A DNA stretch of 64,000 bases from Campylobacter jejuni (lineage in GTDB: Bacteria; Campylobacterota; Campylobacteria; Campylobacterales; Campylobacteraceae). The translations under genes and the position numbers were made by a program. The notes beneath the pieces were generated by a model. It had not been told where the DNA came from. It saw only the letters and a list, made by a program, of their open reading frames with translations, and made no database searches. Within the stretch, counting starts at the first letter, position 1; each line of letters begins with the position of its first letter. Shown here one piece after another: positions 9,778 through 19,787 of this stretch. The stretch covers positions 124,001-188,000 of the forward strand of contig JACRSG010000002.1 in NCBI GenBank assembly GCA_014305285.1, in the 5' to 3' direction.

Positions 9778-10427
9778 TGAAAAAAGAACTTATTAAAATA
9801 AATAACTTAAATAAAGAATTTGGCAAAGTTAAAGCCTTAAACAATATCAATTTAAGCGTCTATGAAGGAGAATGGCTTGCCATCATGGGTCCATCAGGAA
9901 GTGGAAAATCAACACTTTTAAACATACTATCACTCATGGATACTCCAAGCTCTGGGGAGTATATCTTAGATAATGAAAACCTAGAACAAATGGATGAAGA
10001 ACAAAAAATCACTTTGCGTCGTGAAAAAATAGGACTTATCTTTCAACAATTTCATCTTATCCCCTATCTTAATGCCCTAGAAAATGTTATGCTTTCTCAG
10101 TACTATCACTCAAGCGTAGATGAAGAAGACACTAAAATAGTTCTTGAAAAAGTAGGACTTTCACACAGACTCACTCATTTACCTAGCCAATTAAGCGGTG
10201 GAGAACAACAAAGAGTTTGCATAGCAAGAGCTTTGATCAACAACCCAGAGCTTTTACTCGCAGATGAACCTACAGGAAATTTAGATGAAGCCAATGAAAA
10301 AATCGTTCTTGAAATCTTGCAAAAATTAAAAAATGAAGGCAAAACCATAGTTTTAATCACACACAATCCTGATTTGGCTAAATTCGCAGATCGAACTCTT
10401 ATCTTACAACATGGGGTATTAAAATGA
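9774..10427 (+). CDS. ABC transporter ATPase, LolD/MacB type
   Basis: A 217-residue nucleotide-binding subunit. Walker A is GPSGSGKST (about residues 40-48), the ABC signature is LSGGEQQRV (about 140) and Walker B is LLLADEPTGNLD (about 160), followed by an H-loop in ITHNPDLA. The sequence is of the LolD/MacB/FtsE branch that partners FtsX-type permeases, matching the two genes upstream. ATG codons at 9774 and 9777 are both possible; the first overlaps the upstream stop as ATGA. The following gene also overlaps. Confidence 0.93.
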   Translation: MMKKELIKINNLNKEFGKVKALNNINLSVYEGEWLAIMGPSGSGKSTLLNILSLMDTPSSGEYILDNENLEQMDEEQKITLRREKIGLIFQQFHLIPYLNALENVMLSQYYHSSVDEEDTKIVLEKVGLSHRLTHLPSQLSGGEQQRVCIARALINNPELLLADEPTGNLDEANEKIVLEILQKLKNEGKTIVLITHNPDLAKFADRTLILQHGVLK

Positions 10428-10912
10428 AAAAAAGCCTTTTAATCTTAAGTATTTTGTTTTTGCTCAATGCTTGTTCTTTTGAAAATTCAAAAGATACTGG
10501 AAAAGTTGGAGAAAAAAGCGCTGAAATTTCAGCTAAAGATACTTTAGGAAAAGCCGTGAAACTTGCTGATGATAATACAAGTTTAAAAGTCTTAGTCTTT
10601 TTTCAAAATGGCTGCCCTTCTTGCTTAAAAGAACTCCCTTCTTTAGATGAATTCATACAAAATCACCCCAATAAAATCAGTGTTTATGCTATAAATTCCA
10701 TCGATAATGCCAATGTGGTTAAGGTTTTAGCCGAACAATTTGACTTTAAAAATGTAAAAGTTTTAAAAGACGATCTTAAAATCACCAATGATCGTTACGC
10801 TGTGTTTGCAACCCCTACTACCATCATCATTAAAGATGGGATGATAAAAGATAGAATTTTAGGAGAAAAACCATGGGAATTTTTCGAATCCAAGCTTATT
10901 TCTTTGCTTTAA
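10424..10912 (+). CDS. thioredoxin-like lipoprotein, iron-uptake operon
   Basis: A 162-residue TlpA/ResA-like protein. A hydrophobic leader ends in the lipobox LNAC (about residues 13-17), so it is predicted to be lipid-anchored outside the inner membrane. The redox motif is CPSC in NGCPSCLKELPSL (about 64-67), and the thioredoxin cis-proline segment is in FATPTTIII. The start overlaps the ATPase stop as ATGA. In this operon it probably keeps metal or cysteine ligands reduced in the periplasm. The partner is inferred. Confidence 0.9.
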   Translation: MKKSLLILSILFLLNACSFENSKDTGKVGEKSAEISAKDTLGKAVKLADDNTSLKVLVFFQNGCPSCLKELPSLDEFIQNHPNKISVYAINSIDNANVVKVLAEQFDFKNVKVLKDDLKITNDRYAVFATPTTIIIKDGMIKDRILGEKPWEFFESKLISLL

Positions 10913-11376
10913 TCATAGCTTTATTTTTTGTAGCTTGTGATAGTGGAGAAAATTTTAAAGCTTTAAATAGCGATAAAACCTATAATTTTGCCTACAATGG
11001 TTTTGAAAAAAGCCTAAAACTAAATGATAAAGCACAAAATTTTGCCTTAGTATTTTTCACAAAAGATTGCGGAGTTTGCAAAGAACAAATTCCTATTTTA
11101 CAGAATTTAGCTAAAAATTATGATTTTAATATCTTTGTAGTTTTAGGCGATGCAAACGATGCAAATGATGCGAAAGCTTGGGCTGACGAAAAAGGTTTAT
11201 CTAATTTAGCAATGTTTTATGAAAAAAGAGCTGCTAAATACCTTTCAAGTGCTATTGGGGAAATATATGGAGTACCTGTGCTTAGTTTTTTCAAAGAAGG
11301 AAAAATGGATGAAAAATTTATAGGCTTAACTCCATATAGCATACTTGAAAAAGAAATCAAAAAAGTAAAAAGCTAA
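10873..11376 (+). CDS. second thioredoxin-like lipoprotein
   Basis: A 167-residue protein with a hydrophobic leader and lipobox FVAC (about residues 19-22), a CGVC redox motif in TKDCGVCKEQIP and a cis-proline region in YGVPVLSFF. It starts 40 bases inside the preceding thioredoxin gene, an unusually long overlap, but a good frame and motif order support it. It is the last gene of the operon; no strong terminator follows. Two consecutive thioredoxin-like lipoproteins suggest a relay or different partners. Confidence 0.88.
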   Translation: MGIFRIQAYFFALIIALFFVACDSGENFKALNSDKTYNFAYNGFEKSLKLNDKAQNFALVFFTKDCGVCKEQIPILQNLAKNYDFNIFVVLGDANDANDAKAWADEKGLSNLAMFYEKRAAKYLSSAIGEIYGVPVLSFFKEGKMDEKFIGLTPYSILEKEIKKVKS

Positions 11377-11384
11377 ATTTTATT

Positions 11385-11600
11385 TTAAAACTTTTTATCT
11401 CCTTTTTCTACCTTTCTTAAAACTTCATCGATTGAATCTTGGAGTTTAGAATTTAGCTTTTTATATTCTTTTATAAAAGTTTTTGTGCGTATAAGCTTAT
11501 ATTTGGCTAAAGCCCTCTTTAAACTCATTAACGCTATAAGCTTTTAATTTGCCTTTTTTATAAGCTTCTTTTGTCTCTTCAAGTTCTCTTAAAAGCTTTT
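11385..11600 (-). pseudogene. toxin-antitoxin remnant (antitoxin C-terminus plus RelE/YafQ-type toxin N-terminus)
   Basis: On the minus strand a fragment in one frame reads RELEETKEAYKKGKLKAYSV then NEFKEGF..., the typical acidic-to-basic tail of a RelB/DinJ-like antitoxin. In an overlapping frame it is followed by YKLIRTKTFIKEYKKLNSKL then a short helix, which resembles the first 40 residues of RelE/YafQ/ParE-superfamily toxins. The overlap of antitoxin end and toxin start is the normal arrangement. The toxin stops at 11385 after about 40 residues, lacking the catalytic C-terminal half, and the antitoxin lacks its DNA-binding half. Dead, and recognised by pattern only. Confidence 0.5.
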
Positions 11601-12149
11601 TTCAAATTGTAACATTTTCATTAATCCACTTATTTTTTACTGCATATTTAATATAGGGCTTAGCACTTCTTTAATGGCTTTATTATATGTTTTTGGTTCT
11701 AGTCCTTTATTTTTCATTTCATTATAAAATTCTTGCACCTTGTAAAGCGTAAGCTCGTCTAAGTGTATATTTCCTAATGGCTCTAAGATATGATTATTGA
11801 AAATGCTTATTAGATTTCTAGTCCCTTGTATTGTTCGTTTAAGTCTTTTATATTGTAGTTAGTCTTTATAAATACTTCAAAAAGATTTTTTATTAAAATG
11901 CTAAAGTTTAAAGCATATCCAACGCTAAAAAGTTTTTTAAACTCATTTTCATATTCTTTAGCTCTTGCAAATGCTATTCTTATATTCGTTTTCATTCCGA
12001 GCAGGGTGCAAAGGAATAGTAAAAATGTGTTGCTTTTCTTTGCCTCCGTTTTGCATTCTAAATAAAAAGGTCTTGATTTTATCTTTATGTCTTTTTAAAT
12101 GCATCTGTTTTGCTATGGATATATTATAATCCTTTCTATCAATCGCCAT
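11600..12149 (-). pseudogene. frameshifted tyrosine recombinase (phage-type integrase) remnant
   Basis: Reading leftwards on the minus strand, pieces in different frames line up as a phage-type integrase N-terminal half. First comes an arm-binding-like piece (12149-11958, MAIDRKDYNIS...). Next is IAFARAKEYENEFKKLFSV (11995-11810). Last, after a frame change near 11830, is LEPLGNIHLDELTLYKVQEF then EMKNKGLEPKTYN...VLSPI and, after another shift, KYAVKNKWINEN. This last part is the SAM-like core-binding domain typical of integrases. The catalytic domain (R-HxxR-Y) is absent. The remnant lies about 260 bases from the 3' end of a tRNA-Leu, the usual setting for such recombinases. Confidence 0.6.
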
Positions 12150-12412
12150 TTTTAACCTTATTATTTTTGTATTATAGCATATTTCAAATCCTTACAAGCT
12201 TAATAAAATTACTATAAATTACCTTTTTTACCGCTAAACTTAAACGGATGAAAAGGACTATTTTATAGCTATCCTTTCATTCGATTACTATTAAAAGTTA
12301 CCTGCTAAAAGGTTACCTTTTTGAAATAATTCGAAATGATACAATATGACTTCAAAGGCTTCAGCGTAATTTAAGTAAAATCTCTCAAAGTATGGTAAAA
12401 TGAGGTTTAGAA
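12150..12412. other. non-coding stretch with possible attachment-site remnant
   Basis: 263 bases without a gene. CGGATGAAAAGGA at 12245-12257 nearly repeats CGGATGAAAGGA, the 3' end of the neighbouring tRNA-Leu (12418-12429), and a third similar copy lies inverted at 12271-12283 (ATCCTTTCATTCG). Together the first and third form an imperfect hairpin. They could be remnants of tRNA-derived att sites of the decayed element, or chance. Confidence 0.3.
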
Positions 12413-12497
12413 TGGTGCGGATGAAAGGATTTGAACCTTCACGCATTGCTGCACCAGATCCTAAGTCTGGCGTGTCTGCCAATTTCACCACATCCGC
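12413..12497 (-). tRNA. tRNA-Leu(UAG)
   Basis: 85-base class II tRNA with acceptor GCGGATG/CATCCGC, variable arm, TTCAAATCC T-loop and encoded CCA. The anticodon loop CTTAGGA gives anticodon UAG. It is the last of five tRNAs in a minus-strand cluster, and its 3' end faces the integrase remnant. Confidence 0.95.
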
Positions 12498-12502
12498 TAA
12501 AG

Positions 12503-12579
12503 TGGTACGCCCAAGAGGATTCGAACCTCTGACCTACGGCTTAGAAGGCCGTTGCTCTATCCAGCTGAGCTATGAACGC
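12503..12579 (-). tRNA. tRNA-Arg(UCU)
   Basis: 77 bases, D-arm AGCTCAGCTGGATAGAGC, anticodon loop CTTCTAA (anticodon UCU), T-arm GGTTCGAATCC, encoded CCA. The acceptor stem contains several G:U pairs. It lies six bases from tRNA-Leu. Confidence 0.94.
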
Positions 12580-12593
12580 ATGTAAAATCTTGG

Positions 12594-12670
12594 TGGTGCG
12601 CCCGATAGGAATTGAACCCATAACCTACAGATCCGAAGTCTGTCGCTCTATCCAGTTGAGCTACGAACGC
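12594..12670 (-). tRNA. tRNA-Arg(UCG)
   Basis: 77 bases with anticodon loop CTTCGGA, so anticodon UCG, decoding CGA/CGG. The acceptor GCGTTCG closely resembles that of the adjacent tRNA-Arg(UCU), suggesting a shared origin. CCA is encoded. Confidence 0.92.
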
Positions 12671-12674
12671 TTAG

Positions 12675-12752
12675 TGGGGTGAGTGATGGGAATTGAACCC
12701 ACGACCCTCAGGACCACAATCTGATGCTCTAACCGACTGAGCTACACTCACC
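12675..12752 (-). tRNA. tRNA-His(GUG)
   Basis: 78 bases including the extra 5' G (G-1) opposite C73 that marks tRNA-His. Anticodon loop TTGTGGT gives GUG. CCA is encoded. Confidence 0.95.
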
Positions 12753-12775
12753 ATTTTGTATAAATTTATAAAAAA

Positions 12776-12853
12776 TGGTCGGGGTGAAAGGATTCGAACC
12801 TTCGGCCCCTTGGTCCCAAACCAAGTGCGCTAACCAGACTGCGCTACACCCCG
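12776..12853 (-). tRNA. tRNA-Pro(UGG)
   Basis: 78 bases, acceptor CGGGGTG/CACCCCG, anticodon loop TTTGGGA (UGG), T-arm GGTTCGAATCC and encoded CCA. It is the promoter-proximal gene of the cluster, 42 bases from the end of the DNA ligase gene, with which it may be co-transcribed. Confidence 0.95.
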
Positions 12854-12895
12854 AATAAATAAAAGGAAATATTTTATCACAAAATAATTTTAAAG

Positions 12896-13747
12896 TCAAG
12901 GATTTTCATCTCTTATTCTTAAAAAAACCGGAAAGCGAGGCAAGGAATTTTTGGTCAATCCATTAAATTTATAAGTCACAATACTACCAATTTTTGGAGG
13001 ATTTTTTCTATCTTCATCCTTTAAACCACTGCCTATTTTAATGATTTGTCCATTTGGCATTTTACAAAGTAGAGCACCTACTTGATTTTCAAACTTACCC
13101 TTGCCCTTACGAAATCCTACTAACTCACACTCTTCGTCATCATAGGGTTTTAATTTCATAGCATTTTTACTTCTGCCTTTTTCATAAGGACTTAAATTTT
13201 TGCGTATGACAATACCTTCACCTTGATTTTTTATAATGCTTTCGTAAAATTGATTTAAATTATTTTGACTTTCAACTGGAATTTGAGGAATAATTTTTAT
13301 ATAGGCACTAGGATATTTTTTCAAATACTCTTCTAAAACAGCCAAACGATTTTTAAGAGTGCAAGTAGAAATTTGAAATTCTTCGCAAGCATTTGGCACA
13401 TCAAAAATATTATAAGTTACTTCCTTCCATAAGGTCAAATTGCTATTGCCACTACGAATTAAAGCCGAAATTTCATCAAATTTATTTCTTGCTATCCAAA
13501 GCTCCCCATCAATAGCAAAAGGAGGGAAATTTTTTGTAAAAAAGTCAGGAGTTTTTATTTTGTAATTTTGGCGAGTTTTTAGATATTTTCCATCCCAAAT
13601 TCCACGCACACCATCAAGTTTTTCGCTCATCAAATAAGCATTAAAATCTTTAGAGTTAAAATCTTGCTTATTGAATTTGCTAAGAAGCAAAATCTCATCA
13701 GCAAAAACTAAACAAGCACAACATATTAAAAAAATAAATCTCATCAA
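12896..13747 (-). CDS. exported ATP-dependent DNA ligase
   Basis: A 283-residue minimal ATP-dependent DNA ligase. The adenylation motif is EKLDGVRG with the nucleophilic lysine at about residue 43; later nucleotidyltransferase motifs include FAIDGELW and EGIVIRK, and MKLKPY is motif V. A C-terminal OB fold follows (about 200-283). The first 16 residues (MRFIFLICCACLVFA) form a signal peptide, placing the enzyme in the periplasm, as in other Lig E-type proteins linked to natural competence. Chromosomal replication instead uses LigA. The start overlaps the upstream cgpA stop by four bases. A double ATG leaves a one-codon start ambiguity. Confidence 0.92.
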   Translation of the reverse strand: MMRFIFLICCACLVFADEILLLSKFNKQDFNSKDFNAYLMSEKLDGVRGIWDGKYLKTRQNYKIKTPDFFTKNFPPFAIDGELWIARNKFDEISALIRSGNSNLTLWKEVTYNIFDVPNACEEFQISTCTLKNRLAVLEEYLKKYPSAYIKIIPQIPVESQNNLNQFYESIIKNQGEGIVIRKNLSPYEKGRSKNAMKLKPYDDEECELVGFRKGKGKFENQVGALLCKMPNGQIIKIGSGLKDEDRKNPPKIGSIVTYKFNGLTKNSLPRFPVFLRIRDENP

Positions 13748-14395
13748 AGCAGATTAATCATACATCCAGTTGCATCTTTTTGAATATTATAATTATAAAT
13801 TCCATCAAGATATATTACAAGTCGATAATATCCTTTATGAGATCCAAAGTCTATGCGTTTAAAAATAGAATTGCTAAGGCGTATATTTTTTGTAGGGCTA
13901 ATCATTTTAGATCTAAAATCTATAACGATTTTACTCGGATTTCCTACTGAAAAATCTGTAATCATTTCATCGGTAGTGTTAAGCTTTATTTTATTTTTAT
14001 AAACCGCGTAAGAAATAAAATCATAAATCTTTGCAACCTGTAAAGGTATTTCAACATTGACTGTTGAGTTTGATTCTTGTTTAGAGCTATTTTTTTCAGG
14101 TATGGTAACTGAAACATCAAGTACTTTTGAAGGATCAGGGCTTTTAAATCTTGATATAGTATAAGTATCATGCCAATCAATACTTTTATTAACATCTAAA
14201 TCAATGTTATCTTCACTTCCATCTAAATTAATATAATTAAAAGTGATGCTTTTTAAAATTCTTGCACTAGAATTAAATTTAACTTCCTCTTTTTGAAATT
14301 CAGGTGGAGCAACCAAAGTTATATTTTGATCTGTTTTAAAAGGATTTTCATCAGCATATAAAAGAGAGGTAAAAATAAAAAATATTGCTAAAATT

Positions 14396-14406
<11 letters not shown>
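13744..14406 (-). CDS. cgpA: periplasmic N-glycoprotein with AMIN domain (CgpA-like)
   Basis: A 220-residue secreted protein: signal peptide (1-18), a low-complexity middle and a C-terminal AMIN-like beta domain (about 150-220, IVIDFRSKMISP...YRLVIYLDG). AMIN domains bind peptidoglycan or envelope partners. Four consensus PglB sequons D/E-X-N-X-S/T are visible: DQNIT, DVNKS, EKNSS and ESNST. This matches the known C. jejuni glycoprotein CgpA. It is flanked by the ftsB-like gene (overlap 11 bases) and the exported ligase (overlap 4 bases). The exact role is unknown. Confidence 0.85.
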
Positions 14407-16940
<2,534 letters not shown>

Positions 16941-16968
16941 AACTTTCCTTAAAAATTCTAAATTTTTA

Positions 16969-17018
16969 GTTAGAATTCTAACAAAATAAAATTAAATAAT
17001 GATTTATTTTGCTAGAAT
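16969..17018. promoter_or_regulatory. divergent recA / mqnD promoter region
   Basis: The 105-base gap between recA and mqnD holds a perfect 14-base palindrome GTTAGAATTCTAAC (16969-16982) about 30 bases before the recA start; its TAGAAT can serve as a recA -10. In the other direction TGCTAGAAT (17010-17018) is an extended -10 for mqnD. No LexA-like SOS box is evident, so the palindrome could be incidental. Confidence 0.45.
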
Positions 17019-17045
17019 TAAAGCAAAGATTTAAAGGAAGCATAG

Positions 17046-17906
17046 ATGAAAAAAATTACTGTTGCACATTCTCCTGATGCTGATGATATTTTTATGTATA
17101 TGGCGATTAAATTTGGGTGGATAGGGAACGATTTTGCTTATGAAAATACAGCTTTAGATATACAAACTTTAAATGAATTTGCCTTGAAAAATGAATTTGA
17201 TACTACGGCTATTTCTTTTGGGCTTTATCCTTTAATCGCTTCTGAATACGCGCTTTTACGCACAGCAGTGAGTTTTGGCGAGGGTTATGGGCCAAAGCTC
17301 ATCAAGAAAAAAGACACGCATTTAAAAAGAAATTTTAAGGTCGCTTTAAGTGGAGCAAATACTACCAATGCTTTGATTTTTCGTATGAAATACCCCAAAG
17401 CAAGAATTGTTTATAAGAATTTTTTAGACATTGAAAATGTAGTTTTAAGTGGTGAAGTAGATGCAGGGGTTTTGATCCATGAAAGCATTCTAGAATTTGA
17501 TCAAAGTCTTTGCGTAGAAGCAGAACTTTGGGATATATGGCTTGAATTTGCTAGAGAAAATTTACCTTTGCCTTTAGGTGGAATGGCTTTACGTCGTTCT
17601 TTGCCTTTAAGCGATGCGATTAAAATTGAAAGGGATTTAACCAATGCTGTAAAAATTGCTGATGCAAATCGTAAAATTTTAGCCCCTATGCTTATGGAAA
17701 GAAAACTAATCCGCGTTAATGAAGAAAAACTTGATACTTATCTTAATTTATACGCCAATAAAAACTCCATTAGCATGAATCAAACTCAACTTTTAGCTGT
17801 GGATACGCTTTTTAAACTGGGATATGATTATAAATTTTATGATAAAATCATACATGTAAATGATTATCTTATCCCTAGTGAATACGAAGAAGCTAGAAAT
17901 TCTTAA
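17046..17906 (+). CDS. mqnD: 1,4-dihydroxy-6-naphthoate synthase-like protein (futalosine menaquinone pathway)
   Basis: A 286-residue protein of the MqnA/MqnD periplasmic-binding-protein fold. The N-terminal HSPDADDIFMYMA and the ALDIQTLNEFA...ISFGLYPLI...FGEGYGPKLI segments resemble MqnD, which converts cyclic dehypoxanthine futalosine to 1,4-dihydroxy-6-naphthoate. Campylobacter makes menaquinone by this route. No signal peptide is present, consistent with a cytosolic enzyme. MqnA is an alternative but fits less well. An extended -10 lies just upstream. Confidence 0.78.
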   Translation: MKKITVAHSPDADDIFMYMAIKFGWIGNDFAYENTALDIQTLNEFALKNEFDTTAISFGLYPLIASEYALLRTAVSFGEGYGPKLIKKKDTHLKRNFKVALSGANTTNALIFRMKYPKARIVYKNFLDIENVVLSGEVDAGVLIHESILEFDQSLCVEAELWDIWLEFARENLPLPLGGMALRRSLPLSDAIKIERDLTNAVKIADANRKILAPMLMERKLIRVNEEKLDTYLNLYANKNSISMNQTQLLAVDTLFKLGYDYKFYDKIIHVNDYLIPSEYEEARNS

Positions 17907-17917
17907 AAAGGATAAAA

Positions 17918-18187
17918 ATGGATGAAAGTACCTTAGTTGCTCTTGGAGTGCAAACTTTTAAAATCACGCTTTTACTTTCTTTGCCCATGCTTTTAGCGGG
18001 GCTTATTGCAGGGCTTGTGATCAGTATTTTTCAAGCAACTACGCAGATTAACGAAATGACACTTTCTTTTGTTCCTAAAATCATCTTGGTTGTAATCATT
18101 TTAATCTTTTTAATGCCTTGGATGACTACAACTATGATTGACTTTACTGAAAATATACTAAATCAAATTCCAACTTTTATCAAATGA
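17918..18187 (+). CDS. fliQ: flagellar export apparatus protein FliQ
   Basis: 89 residues with two long hydrophobic helices (about 17-42 and 52-77) and the FliQ-like sequence GLVISIFQATTQINEMTLSFVPK. A component of the type III export gate at the base of the flagellum. The stop overlaps the murB start by four bases (ATGA), an odd but conserved pairing in this genus. Starts 11 bases after mqnD. Confidence 0.96.
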   Translation: MDESTLVALGVQTFKITLLLSLPMLLAGLIAGLVISIFQATTQINEMTLSFVPKIILVVIILIFLMPWMTTTMIDFTENILNQIPTFIK

Positions 18188-18960
18188 TCATCGATTTTAA
18201 AAAATACTCTTCTGTGCGTATAGGAAATGAATTTGAAGTTTTAGTTTTGGATCAAATTTGTGATTTTGATGGTTTTTTAATAGGTGGTGCAAACAACCTT
18301 TTAGTCAACCCCAAGCCTAAAAATATAGGAATTTTAGGAGAAGGTTTTGATTTTATACAAATTTTAGATCAAAATAAAGATTTCATACATCTTCGCATAG
18401 GCTGTAAAACAAAATCAAGCAAAATGTATCGCTTTGCCAAGGAAAACAATCTTAATGGTTTTGAGTATTTAAGCAAAATTCCTGGCACTTTAGGTGGACT
18501 TTTAAAGATGAATGCAGGACTTAAAGGAGAGTGCATCAGTCAAAATTTAATCAAAATTGCCACTTCTCAAGGCGAAATTCTAAGAGAAAATATAAATTTT
18601 GATTATCGTTTTTGCCCTTTAAATATGCCTTTTTTTTGGGCTGAATTTAAACTAAACTTTGGTTTTAATACCCTTAAAGATAAAGCTTTAAAAAATGCAA
18701 GGAATAATCAACCTAGTGGAGCAAGTTTTGGTTCTATTTTTAAAAATCCAAAAAACGACTTTGCAGGACGCCTTATTGAAGCTGTAGGCCTTAAAGGCTT
18801 TAACAAAGGAGATGCTATGTTAAGCGATAAACACGCAAATTTTTTAATCAATAAAAAAAACGCAAGTTTTGAAGATGCATTTTTTCTTATCGAATTGGCT
18901 AGAAAAAAAGTCTTTGAAGAATTTGGCATAAACTTAGAAAATGAAGTAATTATTATCTAA
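18184..18960 (+). CDS. murB: UDP-N-acetylenolpyruvoylglucosamine reductase
   Basis: A 258-residue short-form MurB, which reduces UDP-GlcNAc-enolpyruvate to UDP-MurNAc in peptidoglycan synthesis. FAD-binding features: GGANNLLV (about 38-45), IPGTLGGLLKMNAG and PSGASFGSIFKNP, the latter holding the catalytic serine. C-terminal glutamate near EFGINLENEV. It is shorter than E. coli MurB (342), as in epsilonproteobacteria. Translation is coupled to fliQ. Confidence 0.95.
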   Translation: MIIDFKKYSSVRIGNEFEVLVLDQICDFDGFLIGGANNLLVNPKPKNIGILGEGFDFIQILDQNKDFIHLRIGCKTKSSKMYRFAKENNLNGFEYLSKIPGTLGGLLKMNAGLKGECISQNLIKIATSQGEILRENINFDYRFCPLNMPFFWAEFKLNFGFNTLKDKALKNARNNQPSGASFGSIFKNPKNDFAGRLIEAVGLKGFNKGDAMLSDKHANFLINKKNASFEDAFFLIELARKKVFEEFGINLENEVIII

Positions 18961-18981
18961 GTTTTTCAATCTATCTTTAAA

Positions 18982-19740
18982 TTAATTGATAGTTAATTTT
19001 AATTTTTTTATTTCATTATCTATAACATTGGCTAACATTTTTGGCATTTGATTTACAATATCTTGATAATTTTGTTTTGCATCTTGAGCTTTTAAAGTCA
19101 AATTTAATTCTGCATTTTTTGCTGCAAGAATTTTTCCGTTGCTTGTAGAAATAATTTTAAAATTAATATTAGCCACACCCTCTTTACTAGTTGTGATAAA
19201 ATAATTTGTGATATTTACATAAAAATCTTGTAAATTTACTACCACAACATAATCTGTAAATTTAGCATACATTTTAGCCTTATCCTTTTCTTGTGTTAAA
19301 AAAGGACTTACATTTATAAGTTTTGCATCCTTAGGGCTAAAATATAATAAAGTTTTAGGACTTTGATAAATACCATTTGCAGCAGAATTAACCCAATTAA
19401 GCTTCAAGCTTTGAATCAAATTTTTAGCAAATAATGTAGAAAATTCCTTATCACTCACCCTAAAACCATCTAAAAAATAACCAAAATTTTTCCTAGAAGT
19501 TAACACGATAGCAAAATCAATATCTTTATCTTTGCTGATTTGTGATTTTTTTTCAATCAAAGTAGAACTATCAAATAATGCTTTTTGTTGATTTAGATTT
19601 GCAACATTTTGATTAAGATCTATTACTTCAAAACTATCCGCACTTTTTTCAATTTTAATAACCTTTTTCTGAGAAAAATTATTTGCTAAAAGATTAGAAC
19701 TTAAAAACAAACTTAAAAACAAAACGAAACAATACCTCAT
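18982..19740 (-). CDS. periplasmic protein of unknown function
   Basis: 252 residues with a signal peptide (1-19, ending LLANN). The rest is soluble and beta-rich with lysine and asparagine abundance; no catalytic motif or known domain is recognised. The segment YVVVVNLQDFYVNITNYFIT and the downstream region about NGKILAAKNAELNLTLK vaguely recall outer-membrane assembly lipoproteins, without confidence. It ends 22 bases from murB, facing it. In the reference strain NCTC 11168 I recall the capA/capB autotransporter locus between these genes; it is absent here. Confidence 0.75.
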   Translation of the reverse strand: MRYCFVLFLSLFLSSNLLANNFSQKKVIKIEKSADSFEVIDLNQNVANLNQQKALFDSSTLIEKKSQISKDKDIDFAIVLTSRKNFGYFLDGFRVSDKEFSTLFAKNLIQSLKLNWVNSAANGIYQSPKTLLYFSPKDAKLINVSPFLTQEKDKAKMYAKFTDYVVVVNLQDFYVNITNYFITTSKEGVANINFKIISTSNGKILAAKNAELNLTLKAQDAKQNYQDIVNQMPKMLANVIDNEIKKLKLTIN

Positions 19741-19787
19741 TTTAATCCTTATAAACTATTTAAAATATGAAATCATACTCTTTAATT

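Noticed and set aside
12400-12585. 61-residue plus-strand ORF
   Set aside because: Lies antisense over two tRNA genes; no coding evidence.
12503-12670. similar adjacent tRNA-Arg genes taken as a possible array repeat
   Set aside because: They are distinct tRNAs with different anticodons (UCU and UCG); no CRISPR-like spacing.
16969-16982. recA palindrome as an SOS/LexA box
   Set aside because: No match to known SOS boxes and Campylobacter is not known to encode LexA; kept only as part of the promoter region.
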